DNA from: JBDIVL01 sp039794405
GTDB taxonomy: Bacteria > Planctomycetota > Brocadiia > Brocadiales > Brocadiaceae
Direction of reading: 5' to 3'
NCBI GenBank assembly: GCA_039794405.1
Contig: JBDIVL010000016.1
Coordinates: 1 to 64,000, forward strand
Length of the DNA stretch: 64,000 bases
Position numbers and translations under genes: made by a program. Positions 33,925 to 42,697 of the stretch are shown here, one piece after another (the first letter of the stretch is position 1; every line of letters begins with the position of its first letter). The notes beneath the pieces were generated by a model. It was given only the letters and a program-made list of their open reading frames with translations. It ran no database searches and was not told the DNA's origin.

Positions 33925-35613
33925 TTACAGTCTTCCGGATCTTAGAATACCAACTGCAAGTCCTAGTCCCAGTATACCTGCAAAGACAAATCCCAGAATA
34001 CCTAATACAGAAAAGCCATATACCAGGGGGCCTCTGTTAGACATAATAATAAGGGAAGAACCAATTATAAGAGCGGAGATAACCAGGCTGAAAGAGATAC
34101 GGTTACTGGATTTATCCATTTCGGATATTAGCTTTGACAGCCCTTGATGTTCAAACTCGATCTTTAGCCTTCCTGTTTTTATCTTTTTAACAATCTCATA
34201 CGCATCCTTTGGAATAATCTTTAGGATATCTAACAATTCTGAAGAATACTCTCCTACGTCTCTGAGTATCCGTTTTGGATCGTACCTTTCATGCACGAGC
34301 CTCTCTATAAACGGTCTTGTATAGGCAACGATATTAAATTCCGGATCCAGTTGCCGGGCGATGCCATCCATAGTTGCAAGGGCCTTGATGAGAACGTGAA
34401 ATTGAGAGGGGATCTTTAGCTTATGCCGTATCATGAGGTCAATGACCTGGGGCAGTATCAGGGAGATATCAATCTGTTTCAAGGGTATATCATAATAGCG
34501 TTCAATGAAATCATTAACCTCGTATTTGAAATTTTGTATGGGTTTCTCACCCGTGAAAGAACCAAGCTTCTCTAGTTCCTTTAAGATTCCGTTGACATTT
34601 TTCGTCGATGTGGCAATCAAGAGACTTACGATGCTATCACGGGTATCTTCATCAAGCCTGCCTACAATTCCGAAGTCTACAAAGGCAATAGCATTGTTAG
34701 GCAGGATGAAGATGTTTCCCGGATGTGGATCTGCATGAAAGAATCCATCAATGAATATTTGTTGGAGTATTGCATTGGCTCCATTTGCGGCAATGGCTTT
34801 CCTTTCCTCATACGGGTGAGTCTGGCTTAGGTAATCATTGAGCCTGATACCTTTGATCTCTTCTGTGGTAATAACCTTACACTTTGTGTAGTCCCAGAAT
34901 ACCGTAGGAGCATGAACCGTTGTACTATCCTTAAAGTTTTTGCAAAACTTGTCAATATTGTGCGCTTCGTACCGAAAATCTATCTCCTTTGTAATGATGC
35001 GGGAAAACTCATCAATGATTGTGATGGGGTCAAAGGTCTTTAAATCCTGCATGTATCGATTGGCTAATTGGGCCAAGGTATAAAGGATATCCATGTCGGT
35101 TTCAATGATTATGCGAATATCGGGCCTCTGTACCTTAACGGCTACATTTTCACCGCTTTTTAATTGTGCACGGTGTACCTGACCCAGTGAGGCAGCAGCA
35201 AAAGGAACAGGATCAAATGAAGAAAATAAATCTTCAGGATAACATCCAAATGATTCCTTTATTTGTTTTTTGGCGTCTTCATAATGAAATGGGGGTACCC
35301 GGTCCTGCAGTTTGCTCAGTTCATCGCAAAAATCCTGAGGGATTAGATCGGGCCGGGTGCTGAGGATCTGGCCGAGTTTTATAAAAGTCGGACCAAGCTC
35401 TTCCAGCACCTTTCTGAGGCGGACAGACCGGGATTCCTGAGGTTCTGTAAAACGCCGGAATATGCGCGTTTTGATGATACCCCTGCCAATGATGTACCCT
35501 TCTAAATGAAGTTGTTGAATAACAAAACCAAAACCATGCTTGGTTAATATCCTGAGAATTTGGTTGAGGCGCCGTATATCACGGATCTTTTGGCCTATTT
35601 TTCTCAGTTGCAT
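33925..35613 (-). CDS. ABC1/AarF/UbiB-family atypical kinase
   Basis: Encodes 562 aa. The family motifs are all visible: FIKLGQILSTRPDLIP (KxGQ), the Ala-rich loop PFAAASLGQVHRAQ, the ATP lysine in VAVKVQRPDI, FHADPHPGNIF and FVDFGIVGRLDED. Two C-terminal transmembrane helices (near 500-555) follow. Members support ubiquinone or other isoprenoid-lipid metabolism as membrane-associated ATPases. It overlaps the 3' end of the phasin-like gene by 10 bases, so the two are translationally coupled. Confidence 0.94.
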   Translation of the reverse strand: MQLRKIGQKIRDIRRLNQILRILTKHGFGFVIQQLHLEGYIIGRGIIKTRIFRRFTEPQESRSVRLRKVLEELGPTFIKLGQILSTRPDLIPQDFCDELSKLQDRVPPFHYEDAKKQIKESFGCYPEDLFSSFDPVPFAAASLGQVHRAQLKSGENVAVKVQRPDIRIIIETDMDILYTLAQLANRYMQDLKTFDPITIIDEFSRIITKEIDFRYEAHNIDKFCKNFKDSTTVHAPTVFWDYTKCKVITTEEIKGIRLNDYLSQTHPYEERKAIAANGANAILQQIFIDGFFHADPHPGNIFILPNNAIAFVDFGIVGRLDEDTRDSIVSLLIATSTKNVNGILKELEKLGSFTGEKPIQNFKYEVNDFIERYYDIPLKQIDISLILPQVIDLMIRHKLKIPSQFHVLIKALATMDGIARQLDPEFNIVAYTRPFIERLVHERYDPKRILRDVGEYSSELLDILKIIPKDAYEIVKKIKTGRLKIEFEHQGLSKLISEMDKSSNRISFSLVISALIIGSSLIIMSNRGPLVYGFSVLGILGFVFAGILGLGLAVGILRSGRL

Positions 35614-35936
35614 GAAGAGTCTGTTCCCTTCTTTTCCTGCGACTCTAGTTTCGCTATAAGCTCTTCGAGTTTTTTCTGTATTTGCTGAAGCTCGCTTCGT
35701 GTTGGAATATCGAACTTGTGGAGCGCCTTTTCCACGATCTCTTCAATCTTTGTTTCAACCTCTTTTTTGCTCGACAGGATTTTGTTGATTATCTCGTTGA
35801 CCTGTACCTTTGCTTCATCTCTCTTAATTTCTCCCTTTTTTACCATCTCATCGATGAGTTCCTCGATATCCTCTTTTTTTACCGATAATATACCAAAACC
35901 AAGATTCATTGCCTTTTTCAGAATATCTGACATCAT
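35604..35936 (-). CDS. Phasin-superfamily / PHA-regulator-like small protein
   Basis: Encodes 110 aa, almost all amphipathic helix and coiled coil: a short hydrophobic start (MNLGFGILSV) then KKEDIEELIDEMVKKGEIKRDEAK, a pattern shared by small phasin-like proteins usually found beside AarF kinases. It may help target the kinase to a membrane or granule. The start could also be the Met at codon 2. Coupled to the ABC1-kinase gene. Confidence 0.75.
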   Translation of the reverse strand: MMSDILKKAMNLGFGILSVKKEDIEELIDEMVKKGEIKRDEAKVQVNEIINKILSSKKEVETKIEEIVEKALHKFDIPTRSELQQIQKKLEELIAKLESQEKKGTDSSCN

Positions 35937-35956
35937 ATTTTTTCCTCCACAGTAAT

Positions 35957-36523
35957 TTATTCCAAAAGGACCAGGCCGTAAATGTTTACCTCATCACTTT
36001 TATCCTTCAGGGTTTGAATTTTTAAATTGTGATTTCTTGCCGTCTGATAAACATCGATACCACAGGCTTCCATGGAAGGTCTTGCCTCTTCTGTTCGGGT
36101 ACAGGATGAGCTTGTTATGCAGTTCTCACATAACATACAAGGACCGGCACCAAGGCCAAAGGCCTTATAAAATCCCAGAGAAAATGCCTCTTTTTCAATC
36201 ACGGCAGTAATATAACGCATTTGCCAGCTCATATGCCCATGAAGAAGTAATGCCTTATGATATTCTCCAAGAATTTCTTTCATTTCTTCGTATGAGGGTG
36301 AATGGGGAGGGCAGGTAAGCTTTTTCCCGTATTCTTCGCATCCGTATTTGCATTTTAATTGAACCCACCGTCCGGTAACAATCGTCTTGGTATGTATTAC
36401 CACCGCCTGCTCACAGCCGAGTTCCACAGCCTTTTTTATCAAGACATGAGACAGGTTATTGGAGTCCCGGTGTAATGCTGTGGAGTATTGGACATCAGGT
36501 ATTGGTGCATCTGGGAAATGCAT
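35957..36523 (-). CDS. DUF2284 predicted metal-binding protein
   Basis: Encodes 188 aa. It has many cysteines in the DUF2284 pattern: CKYGCEEYGKKLTCPPHSP near residues 59-77 and GAGPCMLCENC near 127-137, followed by PSMEACGIDVY. The pairs suggest an iron-sulfur cluster or zinc site. Cytosolic, function unknown. It lies 20 bases upstream of the phasin-like gene on the same strand, so it heads a three-gene operon. Confidence 0.88.
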   Translation of the reverse strand: MHFPDAPIPDVQYSTALHRDSNNLSHVLIKKAVELGCEQAVVIHTKTIVTGRWVQLKCKYGCEEYGKKLTCPPHSPSYEEMKEILGEYHKALLLHGHMSWQMRYITAVIEKEAFSLGFYKAFGLGAGPCMLCENCITSSSCTRTEEARPSMEACGIDVYQTARNHNLKIQTLKDKSDEVNIYGLVLLE

Positions 36524-36805
36524 ACGTAAATCTCCTTACAGGAATTCTTCCGGATAATCAATGTACTATAAACGAGGTGGAGTGTTTAATCAAATATTTT
36601 TTCTGAAACTACCCTGCATAACTAATTCTTCGTAAATCTTTTAGCTGATAGTTTCCTGGGTTCATCGGGTTTCTTGAGTTTCTTGGGTAACTCAAGAAAC
36701 TGTGTTAACTCAATGAACCGAGTTGCCGAAGGCCTAACTTAACGTTAGGAATCTCAAACCCGTGTGATATGTCTTAATAGGGTTTTGGGATGACTTCCCG
36801 GCATG

Positions 36806-36833
36806 GTGGCACGGACAACTTTGTTTGTCCGTG
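36806..36833. repeat. Single stem of the BIME-like family
   Basis: GGCACGGACAACTTTGTTTG with TCCGTG is one hairpin of the two-hairpin element; the second hairpin is absent. A GGTTGGTTCAATC palindrome follows 13 bases later. Confidence 0.65.
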
Positions 36834-36846
36834 TCCTCTCCACAAG

Positions 36847-36877
36847 GGTTGGTTCAATCTACAAGATTGAACCAACC
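36847..36877. repeat. Palindromic repeat, GGTTCAATC family
   Basis: Perfect 13-bp arms GGTTGGTTCAATC / GATTGAACCAACC around a five-base centre. It matches 4898-4928 and 52060-52087. Confidence 0.82.
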
Positions 36878-36951
36878 TTTAAGGGAATTCAGGGAATGAT
36901 TTTCTATAGAAAGACATTTTATTGACAGATGCAGTTCAAAAAGTATAATCT

Positions 36952-37656
36952 GTGGATATGAAAGGGGAAGAGAAACGACCTACCATCAAGCAACTTCCTA
37001 CTCACGAGCGGCCTCGGGAGAGATTAATCCAAAATGGTGATGAGTATCTGACGGATGCCGAACTTTTAGGTATCATCATCCGTGATGGAACATCAAACTA
37101 CAGTGCTGTTGATTTGGCCCAGAAGCTTCTGTCGGAGTACGGTGATTTCCGAAGATTAAGTACGGTTTCTATTCATGAATTATGTAAGGTGAAGGGGATA
37201 GGTCCGGCACGGGCTGCACAAATTAAGGCGACGCTGGCTATTGCCAAGCGCTTTTCTACCATCTCAGTAAAACCTTTCCAGCAATTTAAGTGCAGCAAGG
37301 ATATCTTTAACCATTTCCATGAGCGGCTGCGGGGAAAGAAACAAGAAATCTTTCTGTCCGTTCTGCTTGACAACAAAAACCGCATCATAAGGGAATCTAC
37401 CATTTCCACGGGTAGTTTGACTTCCAGTATTGTCCATCCCAGAGAGGTATTCAACCCTGCGATTAAGGAATCTGCAGCTTCAGTAATCTTTGTGCATAAT
37501 CATCCTTCCGGAGACCCCGAGCCCAGTAGAGAAGATATTCAAACAACCCATCGGTTATTAGAAGTTGGAGATATTGTCGGTATTAAAGTCCTGGATCATA
37601 TTGTTATAGGTAATGAATGTTTTGTGAGTTTTAAGGATAAAGGGATTATATCGTGA
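36952..37656 (+). CDS. radC: RadC/UPF0758 family JAMM-domain protein
   Basis: Encodes 234 aa from GTG 36952; ATG 36958 is an equally good start. Residues 10-110 hold a helix-hairpin-helix (VKGIGPARAAQIKATLAIAKR). The C-terminal JAMM metal motif is VHNHPSGDPEPSREDI (HxH, then S and D at the usual spacing). The historic DNA-repair role is doubtful and the biochemical function remains open. Monocistronic, followed by a MITE. Confidence 0.93.
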   Translation: MDMKGEEKRPTIKQLPTHERPRERLIQNGDEYLTDAELLGIIIRDGTSNYSAVDLAQKLLSEYGDFRRLSTVSIHELCKVKGIGPARAAQIKATLAIAKRFSTISVKPFQQFKCSKDIFNHFHERLRGKKQEIFLSVLLDNKNRIIRESTISTGSLTSSIVHPREVFNPAIKESAASVIFVHNHPSGDPEPSREDIQTTHRLLEVGDIVGIKVLDHIVIGNECFVSFKDKGIIS

Positions 37657-37704
37657 AGGCTTTTGATGCTTTTGGCAATTTTTGTTTTTTGCAAATCCTT
37701 TTTT

Positions 37705-37856
37705 GTAACAGTGTAGTTTTTTTGAAAAAGTAGGGGCGAAGCATTTGCCAGTTTGGGTATGAACGCATGTATGCCAATGTATATTAAATGCTTCGCTCCT
37801 ACACTATGCAGCAAACATCGCTATTATTGGAATTTTTCAAAAAACTACATTGTTAC
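37705..37856. mobile_element. MITE (GTAACA ends), copy A
   Basis: 152 bp with terminal inverted repeats: GTAACAGTGTAGTTTTTTTG at the left and CAAAAAACTACATTGTTAC at the right. The interior is GTAGGGGCGAAGCATTTGCC with mirrored GCTTCGCTCCTAC. It is nearly identical, in the opposite orientation, to 42493-42643. It has no coding capacity, so it depends on a transposase elsewhere. Confidence 0.88.
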
Positions 37857-37931
37857 CCTTCTTTAATAGAAAAGCCGTGAGTTATTGTGATATACAGAGT
37901 TTTGTCTGTATTTTGTAAGTGAAGAACGTTC

Positions 37932-38756
37932 ATGAATAATAAGCAACTCATATTCGTAGGAGGGCTCCACAGGAGCAGCACCTCTCTTATACACGAGATT
38001 CTTCGGTCGCACCCTGCAATCCGTGGGTTTGCAAACACGGGGGTTCTTCAGGACGAGGGGCAACATTTACAAACCGTTTATCCGACAGCCAAGGTGTTTG
38101 GTGGTGCTGGCCGTTTTGGATTCAATAAGGCCTCTTTTATGGATGAACAACACCCTCTTGCAACATCAGAAAGCGCAGCAAGATTGTTTCAGGAATGGAG
38201 TAATTATTGGAATACTACGAAAGAGTATTTGATAGAGAAATCCCCCCCGAATTTGGTACGGACTAGGTTTTTACAGCGGATTTTCCCTAAGTCTATGTTC
38301 ATCATAATCCTCCGTCATCCAATAGCCGTAGCATATGCAACGAGGAAGTGGAGCAAAACCGACATACCCTCTCTCATTGAACACAGCTTGCGCTGCTATG
38401 AGCGGTTCAGAGAGGACATACCTGTTTTGAGTAAAGTCTATATACTTCGTTACGAAGAGTTTGTTTTAGAACCAAAACACCATATTCGAGCGCTACTCAG
38501 GTGGATTGGAATCGAACCGTTTGAGTTTCAACATGAAGTCCAGCCAAGTATCAACGATAAATATTTTGCATTATGGGAGTCAGATCGCCACAGTCCTTCG
38601 AAGAAGTTGTTTGGTGTCTTTACTGTTTTATTCAGGAGATTTAAGGAATTTGAAAAAAGAGCCAATGTATTTGGTTATAGTATAGATACACCAGAAAATT
38701 TGCTGCCAATCGGTTGTCCCGGGCCGCATGATAATTCGCTACATCGGGTACCATAA
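37932..38756 (+). CDS. Sulfotransferase family protein
   Basis: Encodes 274 aa. PAPS loop FVGGLHRSSTSLIHEIL at residues 8-24, with RSST replacing the commoner KSGT. The 3'-phosphate motif is FIIILRHPIAVAYATRKW near 120. The fourth sulfotransferase in the window, but 14 kb from the main cluster and flanked by mobile-element debris. It has no glycosyltransferase neighbour, so its acceptor may differ. Confidence 0.87.
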   Translation: MNNKQLIFVGGLHRSSTSLIHEILRSHPAIRGFANTGVLQDEGQHLQTVYPTAKVFGGAGRFGFNKASFMDEQHPLATSESAARLFQEWSNYWNTTKEYLIEKSPPNLVRTRFLQRIFPKSMFIIILRHPIAVAYATRKWSKTDIPSLIEHSLRCYERFREDIPVLSKVYILRYEEFVLEPKHHIRALLRWIGIEPFEFQHEVQPSINDKYFALWESDRHSPSKKLFGVFTVLFRRFKEFEKRANVFGYSIDTPENLLPIGCPGPHDNSLHRVP

Positions 38757-38893
38757 ATGGCACCACGGAGCCGGGTATGGGGTTGTCCAAAAAATTTAAA
38801 AGAAGGACTTGAGTAAATAGGAACTTATGATAGAGTAGGGTAAGAACACAAGATAATTTTAGGAAGCGAAGGTATAAGAAGAGGAGGAGAGAA

Positions 38894-39046
38894 ATGGAGA
38901 CCAAAGCCCTATTTGAAGACGTAAAACCATTGGCAGGAGGAAAGAGGCAGAAAAAGGCAAGTGCACCCGTGTTTAAGGAATACAGTCAAAACCAACGGAT
39001 GTTATTGCCACCGAACTATGAAAATTTCTTAAAAAAAGTCGCATAA
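38894..39046 (+). pseudogene. IS1182-type transposase N-terminal stub
   Basis: A 50-codon frame with a good GGAGGAGAG ribosome-binding site. It contains FKEYSQNQRMLLPPNYENFL, the standard opening of IS1182-family transposases, and stops shortly after, where a full protein would continue for about 400 residues. TTGTCCAAAAAATTT near 38785 resembles the family's left terminal repeat. The element has lost nearly all of its transposase. Confidence 0.7.
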
Positions 39047-39182
39047 AAGCTCTACACCTTTAAACGCAAAAAGGTCTTGACTTCAGGGGCGCACTACACT
39101 ATAAACAGAAAAGAAATGTTTAGGACTTGTATAATGGAATAGCACGTTTACCCTTGAACCAGAAATAGAAAGGAAAGGTAAA

Positions 39183-39746
39183 ATGATCTATAAAAGCATA
39201 AAGGAGAACATAGAGTTTGGTTTACTCGCGATCTTTGGATACTATCTAGTCTGTTTATTGTTGCCAACCCTTGCTAATGTACAGGCTGGTATAACTATTA
39301 CAGATAAAAAATATATTGTTCAATCCGCAAAAGACAACCTTCAAAAATTTCAAGACAAAACGGTAGATAGTCTATTACCAGATTATGTCCGTAGTTCTTT
39401 GGAGCAGTATCGGGAACTGTTACAGCAAGCCGCCAAAATCGATAAATTAAATGATACAGAAATAAAAGAGTTGGCGAATGAATGTGAAAGGATTTTTAAT
39501 AACCTCCATTATGCTGTACAAAAAGAGAAAATTCATGAGGAAAAAACAGGAAGAAGAAGTAGTATGACTGATCGCTTAAGTAATTGCGAGAACGGCCACT
39601 CAAGATGTATAAGACAACAGGCTCCTGATGACTGGTTTGGCAGGTTCAATTGTGATTTAGAGGCATCGAGCTGTGTGTTTGGAGCCTATATAGAAGCAGC
39701 AAATAATGAGCGGCGAGATAGTAGTAGTCAATCATTAAAAGATTGA
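39183..39746 (+). CDS. Hypothetical secreted or membrane-anchored protein
   Basis: Encodes 187 aa; not recognised. Hydrophobic residues 11-35 (FGLLAIFGYYLVCLLLPTLANVQA) form a signal peptide or anchor with an ANVQA cleavage-like site. The rest is helical, with charged stretches and four cysteines near the C-terminus (NCENGHSRC, NCDLEASSC) that could form disulfides. AGGAAAGG precedes the ATG, so expression is credible. Its last 19 bases overlap the convergent DUF433 gene. Confidence 0.6.
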   Translation: MIYKSIKENIEFGLLAIFGYYLVCLLLPTLANVQAGITITDKKYIVQSAKDNLQKFQDKTVDSLLPDYVRSSLEQYRELLQQAAKIDKLNDTEIKELANECERIFNNLHYAVQKEKIHEEKTGRRSSMTDRLSNCENGHSRCIRQQAPDDWFGRFNCDLEASSCVFGAYIEAANNERRDSSSQSLKD

Positions 39747-40000
39747 TGGTAAGCAGGAAATTCCAGTATAAATGCCGGCAGATTACCGGGGTTATCCCTT
39801 ATCAACTGCCCTGTCGCTTGTGTTTTTGCGAAGGATTCCAACTTGAGAAATGGGTACTCATTTAATATCTCATCTTCTGTTTTACCATAGGCTGGTTTCT
39901 CAAGGATTATTTCTACGGGCAATCTTGTGCCTTTGACTACGGGCTTTCCAAACATTATTTTTGGATTTGCTTCTATCCTGCTCAATAACCTTTTTTTCAT
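39728..40000 (-). CDS. DUF433 antitoxin-like protein with altered C-terminus
   Basis: Encodes 90 aa from ATG 40000. IEANPKIMFGKPVVKGTRLPVEIILE is a clear DUF433 core. Normal members continue after the YPxL block with an ALAYA helix, but here it runs into an unrelated FAKTQATGQLIRDNPGN tail, so the gene has probably lost its true end. DUF433 proteins are usually paired with DUF5615 PIN-like toxins; a broken one lies just upstream on the same strand. Confidence 0.68.
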   Translation of the reverse strand: MKKRLLSRIEANPKIMFGKPVVKGTRLPVEIILEKPAYGKTEDEILNEYPFLKLESFAKTQATGQLIRDNPGNLPAFILEFPAYHQSFND

Positions 40001-40013
40001 GTATCGTTTCCTT

Positions 40014-40262
40014 CTAAAGCGGTGTAAACCAGAATCTGTCTTTATTAACCGCAACAAAGTGTCTTGTTATTTTGCCTTTGTAAGTAGCAAGAAGCTTCTT
40101 AGTAAAGTTCCTTTTTTGCGACCTGACCTTTCATCCAGATGTGGATTTGCCTCAGTCATCCATTTAATATCATACTCTAAATTTTTCAATTCATCTATGA
40201 TAGGTTTTTCTATAGTAACATCCGCAAGGAGTTTCAATAAAGGTTTCTGCGGACCCCTTGTT
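40014..40262 (-). pseudogene. Decayed DUF5615 PIN-like toxin
   Basis: The minus strand reads LLKLLADVTIEKPIIDELKNLEYDIKWMTEANPHLDE, the N-terminal half of a DUF5615 protein. A frame change then gives GKITRHFVAVNKDRFWFTPL and a stop at 40016-40014, the normal C-terminus. The middle is deleted and the frame broken. It lies 13 bases upstream of the DUF433 start. The toxin is almost certainly inactive. Confidence 0.62.
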
Positions 40263-40263
40263 T

Positions 40264-40406
40264 ATAGTATCCAATAGATGAAACCGAGCAGAATATAATG
40301 AAACCAAATAAAATGAACCAGGATTTGATTACACCATCACGGACAAACAAGTTTGTCCGTGCCACCCGATCTAAAATACTGTTCGGTTTCATCGTTTGAA
40401 TACTAT
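40264..40406. repeat. 143-bp element with GATGAAACCGA inverted ends
   Basis: ATAGTATCCAATAGATGAAA followed by CCGAGCAG is mirrored at the right by CTGTTCGGTTTCATCG and TACTAT. Inside lies one BIME-type stem (CACGGACAAACAAGTTTGTC with CGTGCCACCC, 40334-40370). The left end abuts the DUF5615 remnant. Confidence 0.68.
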
Positions 40407-40821
40407 AATTATACTAATGTCCCACAATTCTGTAAGAATAGTTGAAGGATAAATAGGAAAGACGTAAGGTATCTATGAAGATACATTGAGACCATATTTA
40501 TATATCTAACAGTTCCATTTTTAAAAAAGTGCTCACGCCATGAGTAAAAGAATATATTTTAGAAAATATTTATAGGCCGACAAAACGCATGCGTACATAT
40601 AATGATTCCCCAGGTATAGGTGTCTTAAAACCAGGAGTCGATATAGGTTTCGGCATTGCGGTAGGAGAGGTTTTCGTTTATTTATTATCCGTTGGACAAA
40701 AGCCATCATCCAGTAAGCAGGTATATTCACGAGGCTACCAGAATTGAAGGGCTATCGAGGTTGTATGATACTAGGGTTTTAATTTCATTTAAATTAATCT
40801 CATTGGTAAAGGGAGGACACA
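40407..40821. other. Gap upstream of the second radical-SAM gene
   Basis: 415 bases with no recognised gene or structured element. It should contain the promoter of the radical-SAM gene; GGGAGGACAC just before 40822 is its ribosome-binding site. Confidence 0.4.
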
Positions 40822-42420
40822 ATGAACATTCTATTGATCTACCCTGAATTTCCAGATACATTTTTGGGTTTCAAGCATGCGCTTAAATTCATACGTAAAA
40901 AGGCAGTCTCTCCACCATTGGGTCTATTAACAGTTGCTGCGATGCTGCCCAAAGAATGGGTAAAACGATTAGTCGACCTCAATGTAACAAAGCTTACTGA
41001 GGAAGACCTTGCATGGGCTGATTATGTCCTTATCAGCGCTATGGTTATACAGAAGGATTCAGCACGTCGGGCTATTGCGCAGTGTAAAGAAGCAGGTGTT
41101 AAAATTGTCGCAGGAGGACCACTCTTCACAACCGAGTACGATCAATTCGAGGAGGTTGATTACCTGGTGCTTAACGAAGCCGAGGTGACCCTTCCATCCT
41201 TTCTTGCAGACCTGGAACGGGGATGTGCGAGGCACATTTACACGACACCTGAATTTGCTGACATCCGAAAGACTCCAATTCCTCTATGGGATCTGGCTGA
41301 CCTTAACCTGTACGCCTCTATAAATATTCAATTCTGCCGGGGCTGTCCTTACGATTGCGATTTTTGTAATGTAACAACATTGTTTGGTCACCGGCCACGT
41401 ACCAAAACTATTGAACAAATTACCGCCGAGTTGGACAGGTTCTATACTCTGGGGTGGCGTGGAACCGCCTTCTTTGTCGATGATAATCTCATCGGGAACA
41501 AAAAACATTTTAAGTCAGAATTATTGCCCGCACTTATCGAATGGCAACGGGGCAAAGGGCAAACAACTTTCAATTGTCAAGTATCTATAAATCTTGCGGA
41601 TGATGAGCAGTTGATGAACATGATGGTTGAGGCTGGATTTGATACCGTTTTTGTCGGAATTGAAACACCGAATGAAGACACTCTGACCGAATGTGGCAAA
41701 AAACATAACAAAAACCGCAACCTGGTTGAAGACGTAAAACGCGTACACCGGGCAGGATTGCAGGTAGAAGGAGGTTTTATCGTTGGGTTTGATAATGATA
41801 CAGACTCCGTCTTCCAGCAGCAAATTGATTTTATTCAAAAGAGTGGAATTGTAATGGCTGTCGTCGGGATGCTTCAAGCTCCGCCTGGTACAAAACTTCA
41901 CAAACGTCTGAGGAATGAAAATCGCGTGTTAGGTCAAATATCCTGGAACAGCATAGACGGTGGAACAAATATTATCCCTAATATGAGTCTTGATGTCCTA
42001 CGAGAGGGATACAAGAATATCATGCGTCACATTTATTCTCCAAAGCAATACTATCAACGACTTAAGACCTTCTTTCGAGAATATAAGCCTCAAAAAGTTG
42101 AAACCCCACAGAACTTCGAGCACATTCTGGCATTGTTTCGTTCAATCTACTACTTAGGAATCATAGGCAAGGAACGATTCCATTATTGGAACTTCTTATT
42201 ATGGACATGCTTTCACCACCCAAAATTATTCCCGCTTGCCATTAGACTTGCAATTTATGGTCACCATTTCCGTAAAGTTTGCGAACTATACATCTTTAAG
42301 AGCTCGGTATTGCCAACCAAATACCCGGAAAATAGTATCGGGATAGCTCACGATTATACGGACAGGTTGTTTGAAAGACCTCAAGGAGTTACTCACAATA
42401 GGATGCGAAATGGTGAGTAG
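40822..42420 (+). CDS. B12-binding radical SAM protein (HpnP-like superfamily)
   Basis: Encodes 532 aa. N-terminal cobalamin-binding domain (ILLIYPEFP, VSPPLGLLTVAAMLP, IVAGGPLFTTE) to about 140, radical-SAM core with FCRGCPYDCDFC (Cx3Cx2C) near 171-182, then a DUF4070-like C-terminus. The layout matches the hopanoid C-2 methylase HpnP group and relatives, but substrate residues cannot be judged here. Not closely related to the protein at 7856. It stands alone, preceded by a good GGAGG site. Confidence 0.87.
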   Translation: MNILLIYPEFPDTFLGFKHALKFIRKKAVSPPLGLLTVAAMLPKEWVKRLVDLNVTKLTEEDLAWADYVLISAMVIQKDSARRAIAQCKEAGVKIVAGGPLFTTEYDQFEEVDYLVLNEAEVTLPSFLADLERGCARHIYTTPEFADIRKTPIPLWDLADLNLYASINIQFCRGCPYDCDFCNVTTLFGHRPRTKTIEQITAELDRFYTLGWRGTAFFVDDNLIGNKKHFKSELLPALIEWQRGKGQTTFNCQVSINLADDEQLMNMMVEAGFDTVFVGIETPNEDTLTECGKKHNKNRNLVEDVKRVHRAGLQVEGGFIVGFDNDTDSVFQQQIDFIQKSGIVMAVVGMLQAPPGTKLHKRLRNENRVLGQISWNSIDGGTNIIPNMSLDVLREGYKNIMRHIYSPKQYYQRLKTFFREYKPQKVETPQNFEHILALFRSIYYLGIIGKERFHYWNFLLWTCFHHPKLFPLAIRLAIYGHHFRKVCELYIFKSSVLPTKYPENSIGIAHDYTDRLFERPQGVTHNRMRNGE

Positions 42421-42492
42421 AAAAGACGGGAACTACAACTTCAATATGTGTTGTATTTAGCAGTTTTTGGTGAACAAAAACTTATAAAAAAG

Positions 42493-42643
42493 GTAACAAT
42501 GTAGTTTTTTGAAAAATTCCAACAATAGTGATGTTTGCCGTGCAGTGTGGGGGCGAAGCATTTGCTATACATTGGCATACATGCGTTCATACCCAAACTG
42601 GCAAATGCTTCGCCCCTACTTTTTCAAAAAACTACATTGTTAC
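42493..42643. mobile_element. MITE (GTAACAA ends), copy B
   Basis: 151 bp, ends GTAACAATGTAGTTTTTTGA and the mirrored TCAAAAAACTACATTGTTAC. The whole sequence is the reverse complement of copy A (37705-37856) with a few substitutions, so the two moved recently relative to each other. Confidence 0.9.
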
Positions 42644-42697
42644 TAAAAAAGTTTTTACAAAGGAATACAACAGAGAAGACTTTTTAAAGGGACGCTT

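Larger units (their letters stand above)
36524..36951. other. Repeat-rich gap upstream of radC
   Basis: A 428-base gap between divergent operons. It holds a TTTCTTGAGTTTCTTGGGT / ACTCAAGAAAC inverted repeat near 36667-36703, a TTGCCGAAGGCC tag at 36721, a single BIME-type stem at 36806-36833 and a GGTTCAATC palindrome at 36847-36877. Promoters for both flanking operons must lie among these. Confidence 0.6.

Noticed and set aside
40533..40730. 65-codon minus-strand ORF upstream of the radical-SAM gene
   Set aside because: No start signal and no recognisable family; it lies where the promoter of the radical-SAM gene is expected.
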